DNA of 64,000 nt from CAYQUC01 sp964514215 (GTDB lineage Bacteria > Pseudomonadota > Gammaproteobacteria > UBA6429 > Thiohalophilaceae): positions 31,362 to 95,361 of the forward strand of contig CAZEPW010000007.1 of the NCBI GenBank assembly GCA_964514215.1. The letters are read 5' to 3'. Positions within the stretch are counted from its first letter, which is position 1. Each line of letters opens with the position of its first letter. A program made the position numbers and the translations under genes. Positions 52,926 through 62,531 of this stretch are shown here, in pieces. The notes under the pieces are model-generated. The model saw only the letters and a list, made by a program, of their open reading frames with translations, ran no database searches and was not told the origin of the DNA.

Positions 52926-55454
52926 TTACTTGCCTCTACGTTTTGCTTTGGATGTCGCCTGTGCCTGCAACGGATTATCCGGCCAATGGTGTTTGGGGTA
53001 ACGTCCTTTGAGATCTTTTTTGACTTCATGATACGAGGTCTGCCAAAATCCAGCGAGATCTTGAGTGATCTGTACCAGTCTTCGCGCTGGAGAAAGTAAA
53101 TGCAACAGTACCGCGATTTTTCCATCTGCGATATGTGGCGTATCAGCAAGACCAAACATTTCCTGTAAACGCACCGCCAATACTGGTGGAAAGTGTGTGT
53201 AGTCAATCCGAATGTTTGAACCACTAGGAACATTAATATGGGTCGGCACCAAATGATCGAATCGTTGCTGTTGTTCCCATGACAGTTGTGACAGCATCAT
53301 GCTATTTAGATCCAAACGTTCAAGATGCGACAAACGCGACTTGTTATTGAGATACGGTTTCAACCAGATCTCGAGAGAAGTCAGTAACGTCGTATCACTC
53401 ACGTCTGGCCAATTGCAATCAATATGGTCAAACACAAATTGCATGCGAGCCTGCAACGCACGTATTGCATCCGTCCAAGGCAAACAGTTAATGCCTCGTG
53501 TTCGAATACCTTCCAACAAAGCACAAGCCATCGCATCCTGTTCAACATCCAACCAAGGTTCATCATTGATAACAATTTCACCGATACACTGTTGTGTTCG
53601 TGCCTGAACACAGGCATTTCTATCATCCCAGTGTATTACTGATCGAATGTGGATGAGATCACTGAGATAAAGTTCCAAATGTTCACTGTGCAGGCCGGCT
53701 GCCAGAAAGATACGTGCTTCGCGCACGCCATTAAGGTGCGCTGCAACGATCAATTCCTCCATACAAAGCGGATCCCCTTCAGTTAAAGTCGCACCACGAC
53801 CATTACTCAACAAATAACGCGATGAGTTGTCTCTACGACGGCCAATCCGATCGGGATAAGCATATGCTAGGACTACACCCAAAAGCTTTAAATCATCCAT
53901 CGAATTAGTTACCTGTAACTGACGTTGCCACTGCTTCGCCGATACTTGTGCTTGTCGCAACGCAGCTTGATCAATATCGTGAGGTGCCACCTGATTATTC
54001 TGGATTTTATTATTTTTAGACTTATCACGCAGGATTTCAACACGCCAAAGCAGATCACTCTCGCGAGCTGCGGATCCACGAAGAACATCACGTTCACTTA
54101 ATATTGCAGCCACTTCACAAGCAAGTACCCCTGCATCAATGGTTTTCGCACGCAACACCATGTGCGCCAGACGCGGGTGCCCCCCCCATTGTGCCATCGC
54201 CTTACCATGTACCGTGATCCGACCATTAGAATCCAACGCACCCAATTGCTGTAATAAATCTTTGGCTTGCGCTACATGCGGCATTGGCGGCGAATCGATC
54301 CAACGCAGATCACTGACATCGGTGACTCCCCACTGCGCGAGCTCCAAAATCAACGGGGCAAGATCGGCATCGAGTATTTCTGCCGTGCTATGATTTAATA
54401 AATGCTTACTTTTCGACCACAAACGATAACACACACCTTCTTGCAAACGTCCGGCTCGACCGCTTCGTTGATCGGCATTAGCCTGCGAAACCGCTAAGGT
54501 CACCAATTGCGTCATACCAGTGTTGGGATCAAAATGCGGAATACGAATCAAACCACTATCGATCACAATACGGATGCCTTCAATCGTCAAACTCGTTTCG
54601 GCAATCGCGCTGGCTAACACTATCTTACGTTTGCCAACAGAGGCCGGTTGAATCGCGGCGTCCTGCTGTGCTGCGGTGAGTTGACCAAACAGCGGAGCAA
54701 TTAAAATAGTATTAGTAACTTGTGCTGCCTGCAAACCCTCCTTTAATGCCGACGTCACTTGACGGATTTCACTGGCTCCGGGCAAGAAGACCAACATACT
54801 ACCATGTTCTTTATCTAATACATTAATGATGTTCTGCGTTACTTCCATCAAAAAAGCGCGTCGCTCGCATGCAAAATTGTTGATGAGTGCCTGATGCCGA
54901 ATCACCACGGGATAACTACGTCCTTCACTGGTGATGATAGGCGCATCAAATAAAAGTTTAGAAACGGCTGCACCATCAAGCGTCGCTGACATAACGATGA
55001 TTTTCAAATCTTCACGTAGGCCGTGTTGTGAATCGATGCACAATGCCAAACCAAGATCAGAATTCAAATTACGTTCGTGAAACTCATCAAAAATCACAAC
55101 GCCATAGTTTTCCAAAGACGGATCGTCTTGTAACAGTCGAGCTAAAATGCCCTCGGTCACTACTTCAATTTTGGTCTTCGAACTGGTTTTATTATCTAAA
55201 CGAACACGATACCCCACCGTTTCACCAACACGCTCACCCAGAGAAGCCGCCATAAAACGCGCAGCCGCACGAGCAGCAATACGACGGGGTTCAAGCATTA
55301 TAATTTTTTTCGACCCCAACCAGTCAGACTCCAGTAAGGCCAACGGCACGCGCGTCGTTTTACCCGCACCAGGCGGTGCCTGAACAACAACACTCTGACT
55401 TTTATTCAGTGTTGTGACAAGTTGTGGTAATAGTTCATCTATTGGAAGGGACAT
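52926..55454 (-). CDS. hrpB: ATP-dependent RNA helicase HrpB
   Basis: An 842-residue DEAH/RHA-family helicase: Walker A APPGAGKT near 26-33, motif DEFH (VVIFDEFHERNLNSDLGLA), SAT in VMSATLDGAAVSKLL, ADQRSGRAGRLQEGVCYRLW, then the helicase-associated domain and the HrpB-type C terminus (LSPARRLVQITQDLAGFWQTSYHEVKKDLKGRYPKHHWPDNP). RNA substrate is not known; the family occurs widely in proteobacteria. It is markedly richer in G+C than the AT-rich genes beside it (half of bases in the 54241 line), unlike its neighbours. Confidence 0.93.
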   Translation of the reverse strand: MSLPIDELLPQLVTTLNKSQSVVVQAPPGAGKTTRVPLALLESDWLGSKKIIMLEPRRIAARAAARFMAASLGERVGETVGYRVRLDNKTSSKTKIEVVTEGILARLLQDDPSLENYGVVIFDEFHERNLNSDLGLALCIDSQHGLREDLKIIVMSATLDGAAVSKLLFDAPIITSEGRSYPVVIRHQALINNFACERRAFLMEVTQNIINVLDKEHGSMLVFLPGASEIRQVTSALKEGLQAAQVTNTILIAPLFGQLTAAQQDAAIQPASVGKRKIVLASAIAETSLTIEGIRIVIDSGLIRIPHFDPNTGMTQLVTLAVSQANADQRSGRAGRLQEGVCYRLWSKSKHLLNHSTAEILDADLAPLILELAQWGVTDVSDLRWIDSPPMPHVAQAKDLLQQLGALDSNGRITVHGKAMAQWGGHPRLAHMVLRAKTIDAGVLACEVAAILSERDVLRGSAARESDLLWRVEILRDKSKNNKIQNNQVAPHDIDQAALRQAQVSAKQWQRQLQVTNSMDDLKLLGVVLAYAYPDRIGRRRDNSSRYLLSNGRGATLTEGDPLCMEELIVAAHLNGVREARIFLAAGLHSEHLELYLSDLIHIRSVIHWDDRNACVQARTQQCIGEIVINDEPWLDVEQDAMACALLEGIRTRGINCLPWTDAIRALQARMQFVFDHIDCNWPDVSDTTLLTSLEIWLKPYLNNKSRLSHLERLDLNSMMLSQLSWEQQQRFDHLVPTHINVPSGSNIRIDYTHFPPVLAVRLQEMFGLADTPHIADGKIAVLLHLLSPARRLVQITQDLAGFWQTSYHEVKKDLKGRYPKHHWPDNPLQAQATSKAKRRGK

Positions 55455-55530
55455 AGCGGTTTATAGTAACGTAATCCATATTTCATTCATAGCGGTAGGA
55501 AGATAACTGGAAATTAAAATTAGTTTTTTT

Positions 55531-55561
55531 GATAAAATATTATAAAAGAGAATATTTTATC
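55531..55561. repeat. Perfect 11-bp AT-rich inverted repeat
   Basis: Arms 55531-55541 and 55551-55561 are exact inverted repeats with a 9-nt spacer. It lies about 30 bp before the ExbD-like fragment, in the gap upstream of hrpB. No T-run fits either strand well, and the function is unknown. Confidence 0.7.
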
Positions 55562-55589
55562 TTATTTTCTCAAGGATAAACTGAAATCA

Positions 55590-55715
55590 ATGACTAAAGT
55601 AAATGTGATTATCAAAGCAGACCGTCGTGTATCATACGATAAGGTTGTTCAGGCAATTGATTCCGAAAAATTGGCCGGGGCAAAAAATATTTTATTGCTA
55701 ACTAAAAAGATGTAG
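55590..55715 (+). pseudogene. Relic of an ExbD/TolR biopolymer-transport gene (C-terminal part)
   Basis: A 41-codon frame starts with ATG after AAGGATAAA and ends in TAG. It encodes VNVIIKADRRVSYDKVVQAI and, further on, LAGAKNILLLTKK, a good fit to the C-terminal periplasmic domain of ExbD/TolR (IRADRxVxYxxVVxxMD...AGxxxIxLVT). The N-terminal membrane helix and first half are missing, as are exbB and tonB partners. I take it as a decayed fragment rather than a working gene; a domain-only small protein cannot be excluded. Confidence 0.65.
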
Positions 55716-55731
55716 ATATACGCTTAATTTA

Positions 55732-56127
55732 TTAATGCGTACACATGATTAACGCTTTCAATAAATCCGAACGGTCTATCATACCCACTAAATTATTATT
55801 ACTAATAACCGGCATTCCACGATAAGCATTATCAATAAAACGTTTTGCCACATCGGTGATATCATCTTCAATTTCAACAAAGTCGATACTATGGTGCATA
55901 AAGCTATCTACTCGGCCACCACGTTCTTCATAATAAGCTGCATTTAAAACTACACTAAGACAATCTTTTTCCGCGAGAATTCCAATTAAATTACCAAGAT
56001 GATCTACTACCGGTGCGCCAGGTACTTGATTGATACACAGGATATTGACAGCCTCCATTATATCCATGTCAGGTCTTAAACTAACAACATTATGTGTCAT
56101 ATGATCTTTTACTAACATGGAATCCAT
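55732..56127 (-). CDS. CBS-domain protein
   Basis: A 131-residue protein made of two CBS domains and nothing else: MLVKDHMTHNVVSLRPDMDIMEAVNILCINQVPGAPVVDHLGNLIGIL (about 4-51) and a second copy (about 75-128) with FVEIEDDITDVAKRFIDNAYRGMPVISNNNLVGMIDRSDLL. CBS pairs bind adenine nucleotides and sense energy state. It lies 35 bp after nqrM on the same strand, so may be cotranscribed with the nqr operon; regulation of Nqr is only a guess. Confidence 0.88.
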   Translation of the reverse strand: MDSMLVKDHMTHNVVSLRPDMDIMEAVNILCINQVPGAPVVDHLGNLIGILAEKDCLSVVLNAAYYEERGGRVDSFMHHSIDFVEIEDDITDVAKRFIDNAYRGMPVISNNNLVGMIDRSDLLKALIMCTH

Positions 56128-56162
56128 TGCTATTCTCCTGTATAGATAGTTTTACATAAATA

Positions 56163-56345
56163 TTATTTATTCTTTTTATTTGGACAAGCTTGTCGACATT
56201 GGCCATCACAATCTGATTTAATGCCGGATATTCTATTCAAACCACCACAACTACCCTGCAATCCACGACGACCAAAGTAAACTCCAATACTCATAACCAA
56301 TACAACAAGAAGTAATATAAAAAAACTCAATATAATTTCTATCAT
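56163..56345 (-). CDS. nqrM: Na+-NQR maturation factor NqrM
   Basis: A 60-residue membrane-anchored protein needed to assemble active Na+-NQR, probably by delivering iron for the Cys-ligated site between NqrD and NqrE. One helix (about 3-23, EIILSFFILLLVVLVMSIGVY) precedes a cysteine motif: LQGSCGGL, then CDGQCRQACP. The DUF539 pattern fits exactly. It starts 11 bp after nqrF and ends the six-gene nqr group. Confidence 0.93.
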   Translation of the reverse strand: MIEIILSFFILLLVVLVMSIGVYFGRRGLQGSCGGLNRISGIKSDCDGQCRQACPNKKNK

Positions 56346-56356
56346 GACTATAGCCT

Positions 56357-57580
56357 TTAGTTTGAACCAAAATTATCAAACAGTATATTTTCAGAATCAA
56401 CGCCTAATTCATCGAGCATATTTAATGCAGATATCATTAACATTGGTGGGCCACATAAGTAATACTCGCAATCTTCAGGTGCTAAATGATCATTTAAATA
56501 TTCCCGCAACACTACAGTGTGAACATAGCCAGTATAACCCTGCCACTCATCATCTTTTTGGGGCTCTGATAATACGATGTGCCATTCAAAATTTTCATAT
56601 TCATTTTGTAGTTTGTCAAAATCGTGTTGGTAAAAAATTTCCTGTTTATTTCGAGCACCATACCAAAAAACAATCTTACGTTTAGTTTGCAAACGTTTTA
56701 GTTGATCAAAAATATGTGAACGTATTGGTGCCATGCCTGCGCCACCAGCGATGTATATCATTTCAGCATCTGTATCCCTGGCAAAAAATTCCCCATAAGG
56801 ACCATATATAGTAACCTTGTCATTAGCTCGTAGACTATAGATGTAAGATGACATTATACCCGGCGGTACATCGGGTTGCGTTGCTGGTGGTAAAGCAATA
56901 CGTACATTCAATATAATAATATTTTTTTCAGCAGGATAATTTGCCATTGAATATGCCCGTTGAATGGGTTCATCAGTGGTTGATTCATACCGCCATAAAT
57001 CTTCTTTGTCCCATTCAGAACTATACTCATCGGCTATGTTAAAATCTTTGTAATAAATATGGTGTGCTGGGCATTCAATTTGAATATATCCACCAGCGCG
57101 AAAATCCAATGTATCGCCTGCAGGTAGTTCCAGTATTAATTCATTTATAAATGTAGCTACATTACGATTACTACGTACCGAACAAATCCATTTTTTTATA
57201 CCGAACACTTCTGCTGGTATTTCAATTTTCAGATTTTGCTTTAAAGTGATCTGACACGCCAGACGATCACCGTGTTTTGATTCTCGTTTATTAATATAAT
57301 TTGTTTCGGTTGGCAGGATTTCACTAGCTCCTTCAGTTATACATACACGGCACTGACCACAGGTTCCTTTACCACCACAGGCAGATGCCAGAAATAAATT
57401 AGTTTGTGCCAGTGCATTCAATAATTTTTGTCCGGCTGAGACGTGAATAGTTTTTTCAGTATTAATTAATATATCAACTTCACCAGTCAAAACAAATTTA
57501 GAACGTGCAAATAATATTAATCCCACCAATATTAAAATGATGAAAGTAAATGTTAATACACCGAAAATGATCTCAATCAT
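56357..57580 (-). CDS. nqrF: Na+-translocating NADH:quinone reductase subunit F
   Basis: NqrF is the NADH-oxidising entry subunit of Na+-NQR. The 407-residue protein has one N-terminal membrane helix (about 3-25), a 2Fe-2S ferredoxin domain with CGGKGTCGQCRVC and a later RLACQI cysteine, an FAD-binding domain with RAYSMANYP, and the NADH-binding part (YIAGGAGMAPIRSHIFDQL, then CEYYLCGPPMLM). Length is usual. It lies 39 bp after nqrE. Confidence 0.97.
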   Translation of the reverse strand: MIEIIFGVLTFTFIILILVGLILFARSKFVLTGEVDILINTEKTIHVSAGQKLLNALAQTNLFLASACGGKGTCGQCRVCITEGASEILPTETNYINKRESKHGDRLACQITLKQNLKIEIPAEVFGIKKWICSVRSNRNVATFINELILELPAGDTLDFRAGGYIQIECPAHHIYYKDFNIADEYSSEWDKEDLWRYESTTDEPIQRAYSMANYPAEKNIIILNVRIALPPATQPDVPPGIMSSYIYSLRANDKVTIYGPYGEFFARDTDAEMIYIAGGAGMAPIRSHIFDQLKRLQTKRKIVFWYGARNKQEIFYQHDFDKLQNEYENFEWHIVLSEPQKDDEWQGYTGYVHTVVLREYLNDHLAPEDCEYYLCGPPMLMISALNMLDELGVDSENILFDNFGSN

Positions 57581-57619
57581 TTGCTTGCCTGAAGTAATAA
57601 AGATAATAATTAAATTTAT

Positions 57620-58228
57620 TTACAGTTGTATTCCTGAAAATGACATAAAAGTTAACGACATTAAGCCAGCAACAATAAATGTAATGCCCAGACCTTGTAA
57701 ACCATCTGGTACATCACTGTATTTAAGCTTTTCCCGGACTGCTGCCAGCCCAACAATCGCCAAGGCCCAGCCTAGTCCAGAACCAACCCCAAATACTACA
57801 CTTTCGCTAAAATTATATGAACGATTAAACATAAATAAGGAGCCACCTAAAATTGCACAATTCACCGTAATCAAGGGTAGAAATATACCCAGTGCGCTAT
57901 GCAGAGCCGGCACGTATCGATCCAGAAACATTTCCAGAATTTGCACCGTCGCAGCAATTACCGCTATAAAAACAATAAACTGCAAAAAAACCAGATTAAC
58001 ATCCGGATAACCTAACCAGGATAAGGCTCCATCATCTAAAAGATAACTCGAAATTAAATTATTAACCGGAACGGTAATGCCTTGCACTAAAATCACCGCA
58101 GCACCCAGCCCGAGTGCTGTTTCAATTTTTTTAGAGACGGCTAGAAAAGTACAGATACCCAGAAAAAAAGATAACGCAAGATTTTCAACAAAAATAGCTC
58201 GCACAAATAATGATAGATGCGCTTCCAT
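57620..58228 (-). CDS. nqrE: Na+-NQR subunit E
   Basis: NqrE is one of two six-helix membrane subunits that, with NqrD, hold an iron centre. The 202-residue protein has the expected hydrophobic helices, starting MEAHLSLFVRAIFVENLALSFFLGICTFLAVSKK and including LITVNCAILGGSLFMFNRSYNFSES. The conserved Cys in GICTF and in NCAIL are present. Its start overlaps the nqrD stop by 1 bp. Confidence 0.97.
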   Translation of the reverse strand: MEAHLSLFVRAIFVENLALSFFLGICTFLAVSKKIETALGLGAAVILVQGITVPVNNLISSYLLDDGALSWLGYPDVNLVFLQFIVFIAVIAATVQILEMFLDRYVPALHSALGIFLPLITVNCAILGGSLFMFNRSYNFSESVVFGVGSGLGWALAIVGLAAVREKLKYSDVPDGLQGLGITFIVAGLMSLTFMSFSGIQL

Positions 58229-58896
58229 TACATAACCTCGGTACGATGTACTACATGAATTTGATAATCTGATTTTTCAACTTGCGATGGTTTCCAGGTT
58301 CGAATTGCCCATATCATTAAACCAATAATAAAAAATGCTCCCGGAGCTAACAACATCAAACCATTGGGTTCATACCAGCCACCATCGTTACTCAACGGTA
58401 AAATGTTATAACCCAGTAATGAACCAGATCCCAAAAGTTCACGAATCACCGCAACTAATATCAAAATCAAACTGTAACCCAATGCATGACCCAGACCATC
58501 TAAAAAACTTGCACCCGGTGAATTATGCATAGCAAATGCTTCAGCTCTTCCCATAACAATACAATTGGTAATAATCAACCCAATAAAGACCGAGAGTTGT
58601 TTACTTAATTCATAAGCATAAGCTTTAAGAAATTGATCAACTATAATCACCATTGATGCAATTATGATCATTTGTACAATGAGCCGAATACTATTTGGAA
58701 TATGCCTGCGAATAATACTGATCGAGACATTAGAAATGGTTAGTACAACGGTGACCGCTAAGGCCATAATAAGTGCAGGAGCCAATTTTGTTGTGACCGC
58801 TAATGCTGAACAAATTCCTAATATTTGAAACGTGATGGGGTTATTCTCAATCAACGGATCGAGTAATATTTTTTTAGTTTTTTTAGACATAAGCAA
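58228..58896 (-). CDS. nqrD: Na+-NQR subunit D
   Basis: NqrD is a membrane subunit homologous to NqrE. The 222-residue protein has six hydrophobic helices; the conserved Cys in LGICSALAVTTKLAPALIMA and in LIITNCIVMGRAEAFAM match the iron-site cysteines of the family. It overlaps nqrE by 1 bp and lies 23 bp after nqrC. Confidence 0.97.
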   Translation of the reverse strand: MLMSKKTKKILLDPLIENNPITFQILGICSALAVTTKLAPALIMALAVTVVLTISNVSISIIRRHIPNSIRLIVQMIIIASMVIIVDQFLKAYAYELSKQLSVFIGLIITNCIVMGRAEAFAMHNSPGASFLDGLGHALGYSLILILVAVIRELLGSGSLLGYNILPLSNDGGWYEPNGLMLLAPGAFFIIGLMIWAIRTWKPSQVEKSDYQIHVVHRTEVM

Positions 58897-58919
58897 TACC
58901 CTTTTCTCAAATCACTAAT

Positions 58920-59732
58920 TCATATACGCAATTTTTCCAGATAAGGTCCAAAACCCAATTCACCCAACCAGAACTGCATTAAGTTTGTTACACCATTGCT
59001 GGTTAATGTTGCTCCCGATATTCCATCAACATAATATTTTGCGTTTATATCATTCGGATTCACTATCCCCTGCTTAACTCGAATCATAGGACGTCCTTGT
59101 TGATCGACTGCCTGTTTACCCGTGAACTGCGCCAACCATTTTGGGTTAGTGACTTCTGCACCCAGACCAGCTGTTTCTGTCTGTTCATAAAAAGTCACTG
59201 CAGCGATTGTAGTCGTATCGGCATTGAGTGCTAAAAAACCGTATAAGGTAGACCACAAACCATAACCATGAATTGGCAATACAATTTTTATAATGTTATC
59301 TTGTTGATCAGGTATTAGATAAACTCGAGCAAAGTTTGTCCGCCGTTTGATTCCAGCAATATCCTGCTTCGCTTGCAATTTTATGCTACTCGCCTTTTCA
59401 CGTGCTGCTTTGCGTTCATCAAAAGTCGTCACATCAAATTCTTTGCTATATTCGCCACTATTCAAATTAACCAGTTTTGTTTTAACGTGTTTTTCAAAAT
59501 AATCATCCAAATTCACCCCCAATGGATTTAAGCCGGCGACTTTCAAAATTTCCAATTTTCGAGCACGTTGTGCATTATTTTCCTGCAATGGTCGAAGTAA
59601 TACTGCAGCAGTAGATACTAGTATCGAACACACCAAACATAAAACTGTTGCAACAAAAAATATTTTCCGTTTATCAGTGTTAGGTAAATTGAGTAAACTA
59701 TTACTTACATTTGGTGACAATTGTTCAGACAC
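58920..59732 (-). CDS. nqrC: Na+-NQR subunit C
   Basis: NqrC is an FMN-carrying subunit with one membrane helix. In its 270 residues the helix is near 24-46 (FFVATVLCLVCSILVSTAAVLL), and the periplasmic domain ends with the covalent-flavin motif SGATLT (threonine carries FMN) near 240-246. It overlaps the nqrB stop by 8 bp, which couples their translation. Confidence 0.97.
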   Translation of the reverse strand: MSEQLSPNVSNSLLNLPNTDKRKIFFVATVLCLVCSILVSTAAVLLRPLQENNAQRARKLEILKVAGLNPLGVNLDDYFEKHVKTKLVNLNSGEYSKEFDVTTFDERKAAREKASSIKLQAKQDIAGIKRRTNFARVYLIPDQQDNIIKIVLPIHGYGLWSTLYGFLALNADTTTIAAVTFYEQTETAGLGAEVTNPKWLAQFTGKQAVDQQGRPMIRVKQGIVNPNDINAKYYVDGISGATLTSNGVTNLMQFWLGELGFGPYLEKLRI

Positions 59733-61008
59733 TGCGTAACAACCTCCGGCGAATATTTGCTTTTATAATGAACCAGTCTATCAGCGGTGCAAATACATTG
59801 GCGAATAAAATGGCAAGCATCATGCCTTCAGGATACACCGGATTGAGCACACGAATCAGACTAACCATAACACCAATTAAAATTCCAAAAAACCATTTAC
59901 CCGTTTCTGTCATGGCAGCGGATACCGGGTCGGTCGCCATAAATACTAAGCCAAAAGCATAACCGCCCAAAACTAAATGCCAATACCAGGGCATCGAAAA
60001 CATCGGATTTGTATCACTTTCTATCCAGTTAAAAAATAATGTAACCAACACCATGCCAAGTAATACCCCGGCCATAATGCGCCAGGATGCAATACGGGTA
60101 TAAATTAAAATAATTGCTCCGAGCAAACAGGCGAGTGTTGATGTTTCACCCATTGAACCTTGAATTAAACCCAAAAAAGCATTTTCCCAATTTACTCCTG
60201 CTGCCTGAACTGCATCGATACCACCACTATTCCATAGTGCCAATGGAGTAGCTCCAGTCACTGCATCTACTCCAGTAATAACTGACTCATTCGATACTGT
60301 TCCGGGTAAAGCCAGGGCACTGGCACCACTTACTACATCAGCCGGAACCCAAACTGAATTACCCGACATTTGTGCAGGATAGGCGAAAAATAAAAATGCG
60401 CGACCGACCAGTGCGGGATTAAGAAAATTCTTGCCAACCCCGCCAAACACTTCTTTTCCTAACACGACACCGAATGAAATTCCTAATGCAACTTGCCATA
60501 ATGGTATTGTCGCAGGCAACGTCAATGTGAACAAAATAGAAGTAACAAAAAATCCTTCATTCACTTCATGATTACGTACAACGGCAAATAAAATTTCCCA
60601 TACAATACCTACCACAAAAGTCACAATGTAGATTGGCATGACATACATGGCACCATGAAATAAACATGCCCAGATATTATCAGGATCATAACCACTGCCG
60701 ATACTATATAACAAAGCACCACGCCAACCGGGTGCTGAGGTAATTCCGTTTGCGGCCATTACAATATTTGTTTCATGGCCTACGTTATACATCGCCATGA
60801 TAAAACAAGGTAACACGGCAAAGTAAACGGTCATCATAACCCGTTTGAGATCGATGGCATCGCGTACATGTGGTGAATCAAGTGTAATATCTTTTGGAGA
60901 GTAAAAAAATGTATCTACAGCTTCAAACAAGGCACCATACTGCTCAAAGCGACCACCTTTTAGAAACCGTGGTTCAAGACGATCCAGTAAACGACGTAGT
61001 GAACGCAT
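59725..61008 (-). CDS. nqrB: Na+-NQR subunit B
   Basis: NqrB is the large membrane subunit with covalent FMN and the Na+ path. The 427-residue protein starts MRSLRRLLDRLEPRFLKGG and has about ten hydrophobic helices. The flavinylation motif is in GVDAVTGATPLALW (Thr in TGAT). Conserved GKEVFGGVGKNFLNPALVGRAFLFFAYPAQMSG is clear. It overlaps the nqrA stop by 1 bp and nqrC by 8 bp. Confidence 0.97.
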   Translation of the reverse strand: MRSLRRLLDRLEPRFLKGGRFEQYGALFEAVDTFFYSPKDITLDSPHVRDAIDLKRVMMTVYFAVLPCFIMAMYNVGHETNIVMAANGITSAPGWRGALLYSIGSGYDPDNIWACLFHGAMYVMPIYIVTFVVGIVWEILFAVVRNHEVNEGFFVTSILFTLTLPATIPLWQVALGISFGVVLGKEVFGGVGKNFLNPALVGRAFLFFAYPAQMSGNSVWVPADVVSGASALALPGTVSNESVITGVDAVTGATPLALWNSGGIDAVQAAGVNWENAFLGLIQGSMGETSTLACLLGAIILIYTRIASWRIMAGVLLGMVLVTLFFNWIESDTNPMFSMPWYWHLVLGGYAFGLVFMATDPVSAAMTETGKWFFGILIGVMVSLIRVLNPVYPEGMMLAILFANVFAPLIDWFIIKANIRRRLLRSV

Positions 61009-62351
61009 TAACCTTCCTTCATAATGTGTAGTAAGTTTTCTCGTAAATTTGCTCCAAAATCAAATTTACCGGGATCAACATACGAACATAAAGCCAAATC
61101 TTCTTCATCAAGTTCTAAACAACCAAGTGCCTGTGCAGTATCTGTGTCTTTAATTACAATCGCCCGCAATAAATAGGTCGCAAGAATATCCAATGGCATT
61201 ACTCGCTCATAACTGCCAATGGGTACCATAGCTCTTGCACTGCCGTTTTGGGATGTATCCATCACAAAACGTTTTTTCGGTAACAGGCTGGAAATAAAAG
61301 CACGTGTATTCGAAAACATATTGCTACCCGGCATAAGAAACTTGAACATCTCACGTTTACCACCTTCACTCAACACGGTAATCTGATTATGATATCGACC
61401 TAAATAAGCAATAGTATCTCTTGCATGATAACCTGATAAAATTGACCCCGAGATCACCCGACATTGTTCACAATCCAGTTCACCTTGTACCAATTCATTA
61501 GTGCTGGCACCAGCTCGTGTCCTAAGCAACCTTGGCTGTTTCACAGCGGGCCCCGCTAGAGAAATAATTTTATGCTGTTCACGACGACCACTAAAAAATA
61601 AACTTCCAATAGCAATCACATCCTGATACCCAATATGCCAAACCATTCGATCCATACTTACCGGACACAAAAAATGAATGTGTGTACCAACCAGACCTGC
61701 AGGATGCGGTCCTGAAAAAATCACTATTTCGATATTTTCTTTAATATCTATCGGTAAATCGGAAACTGGATTTTTGCAAATGTATAGCTTGCCGTCTGTT
61801 AGTTTCGAAATAAGCTCGACACCGCGTCGAAAATTTTCTGGTGCTGTATTTATAATTACCATTGGATCAGCAGCAAGAGGATTAGTATCCATTGCAGTTA
61901 TAAAAATGGAATAGGGTTTAGTATACGGATCAGCTAAAGTGCTATAAGGGCGAGTTCGAAATGAAGTCCACAAGCCTGAAATTAACAGGCGTTCTTTAAT
62001 TTTATCAGCTGATAATTTAGTAATCGCATCATCACTAATATTCTGAAATTTCACTTCAGCGTCACCATCCAGCCGAACAACCAATGTATCGAGCGCACGT
62101 TTCGGTCCACGATGAAATGCTTCAACTACACCACACCCCGGAGAAGTACCCACTATCTCAGGTATTTTCTTGTCTCTAACAATTGCCTGACCAGATTTAA
62201 CATGCTCACCTAAAGCTACCAATAATGTTCCTCTACGCCAGATATAATCACGTCCAATGAGTGCTACATTTTCAACTGGTTGTGCATCATAGATTTTTTG
62301 TTCGGGCAAATTTGCAATTGGAATGTTGAGCCCTTTTTTTATTTTGAACAA
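61008..62351 (-). CDS. nqrA: Na+-NQR subunit A
   Basis: NqrA is the peripheral cytoplasmic subunit next to the quinone site. The 447-residue protein starts MFKIKKGLNIPIANLPEQKIYD and contains VGTSPGCGVVEAFHRGPKRALDTLVVRL, AGLVGTHIHFLCPV and the C-terminal ALGCLELDEEDLALCSYVDPGKFDFGANLRENLLHI motif of the family. It is first in nqrABCDEF; 180 bp separate it from the small Cys-rich gene upstream. No clear promoter was assigned in that gap. Confidence 0.97.
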   Translation of the reverse strand: MFKIKKGLNIPIANLPEQKIYDAQPVENVALIGRDYIWRRGTLLVALGEHVKSGQAIVRDKKIPEIVGTSPGCGVVEAFHRGPKRALDTLVVRLDGDAEVKFQNISDDAITKLSADKIKERLLISGLWTSFRTRPYSTLADPYTKPYSIFITAMDTNPLAADPMVIINTAPENFRRGVELISKLTDGKLYICKNPVSDLPIDIKENIEIVIFSGPHPAGLVGTHIHFLCPVSMDRMVWHIGYQDVIAIGSLFFSGRREQHKIISLAGPAVKQPRLLRTRAGASTNELVQGELDCEQCRVISGSILSGYHARDTIAYLGRYHNQITVLSEGGKREMFKFLMPGSNMFSNTRAFISSLLPKKRFVMDTSQNGSARAMVPIGSYERVMPLDILATYLLRAIVIKDTDTAQALGCLELDEEDLALCSYVDPGKFDFGANLRENLLHIMKEG

Positions 62352-62531
62352 CGAGTTATTCCTTTTTGTAGATTGTTATTTAGATTTATTATAATCACAC
62401 TAATATGATTAAAACAGACCTGAAAATTAAATCAATTTGAAGTAAACCCTATTAAAGTTCTTATTTTAAAACGTTTATTTTGACATAATCGACTTTATGA
62501 TTTAATCGATGTTAAAGGTAAAGCATTCCAT

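Noticed and set aside
52664..53233. 189-codon minus-strand open frame
   Set aside because: Out-of-frame over the 3' end of hrpB and the following gap; no domain, no ribosome binding site.
54139..54393. Plus-strand open frames inside hrpB (several)
   Set aside because: The higher G+C of hrpB gives long chance antisense frames; none has a recognisable domain.
57537..58010. 157-codon plus-strand open frame
   Set aside because: Antisense to nqrE and the start of nqrF; shadow.
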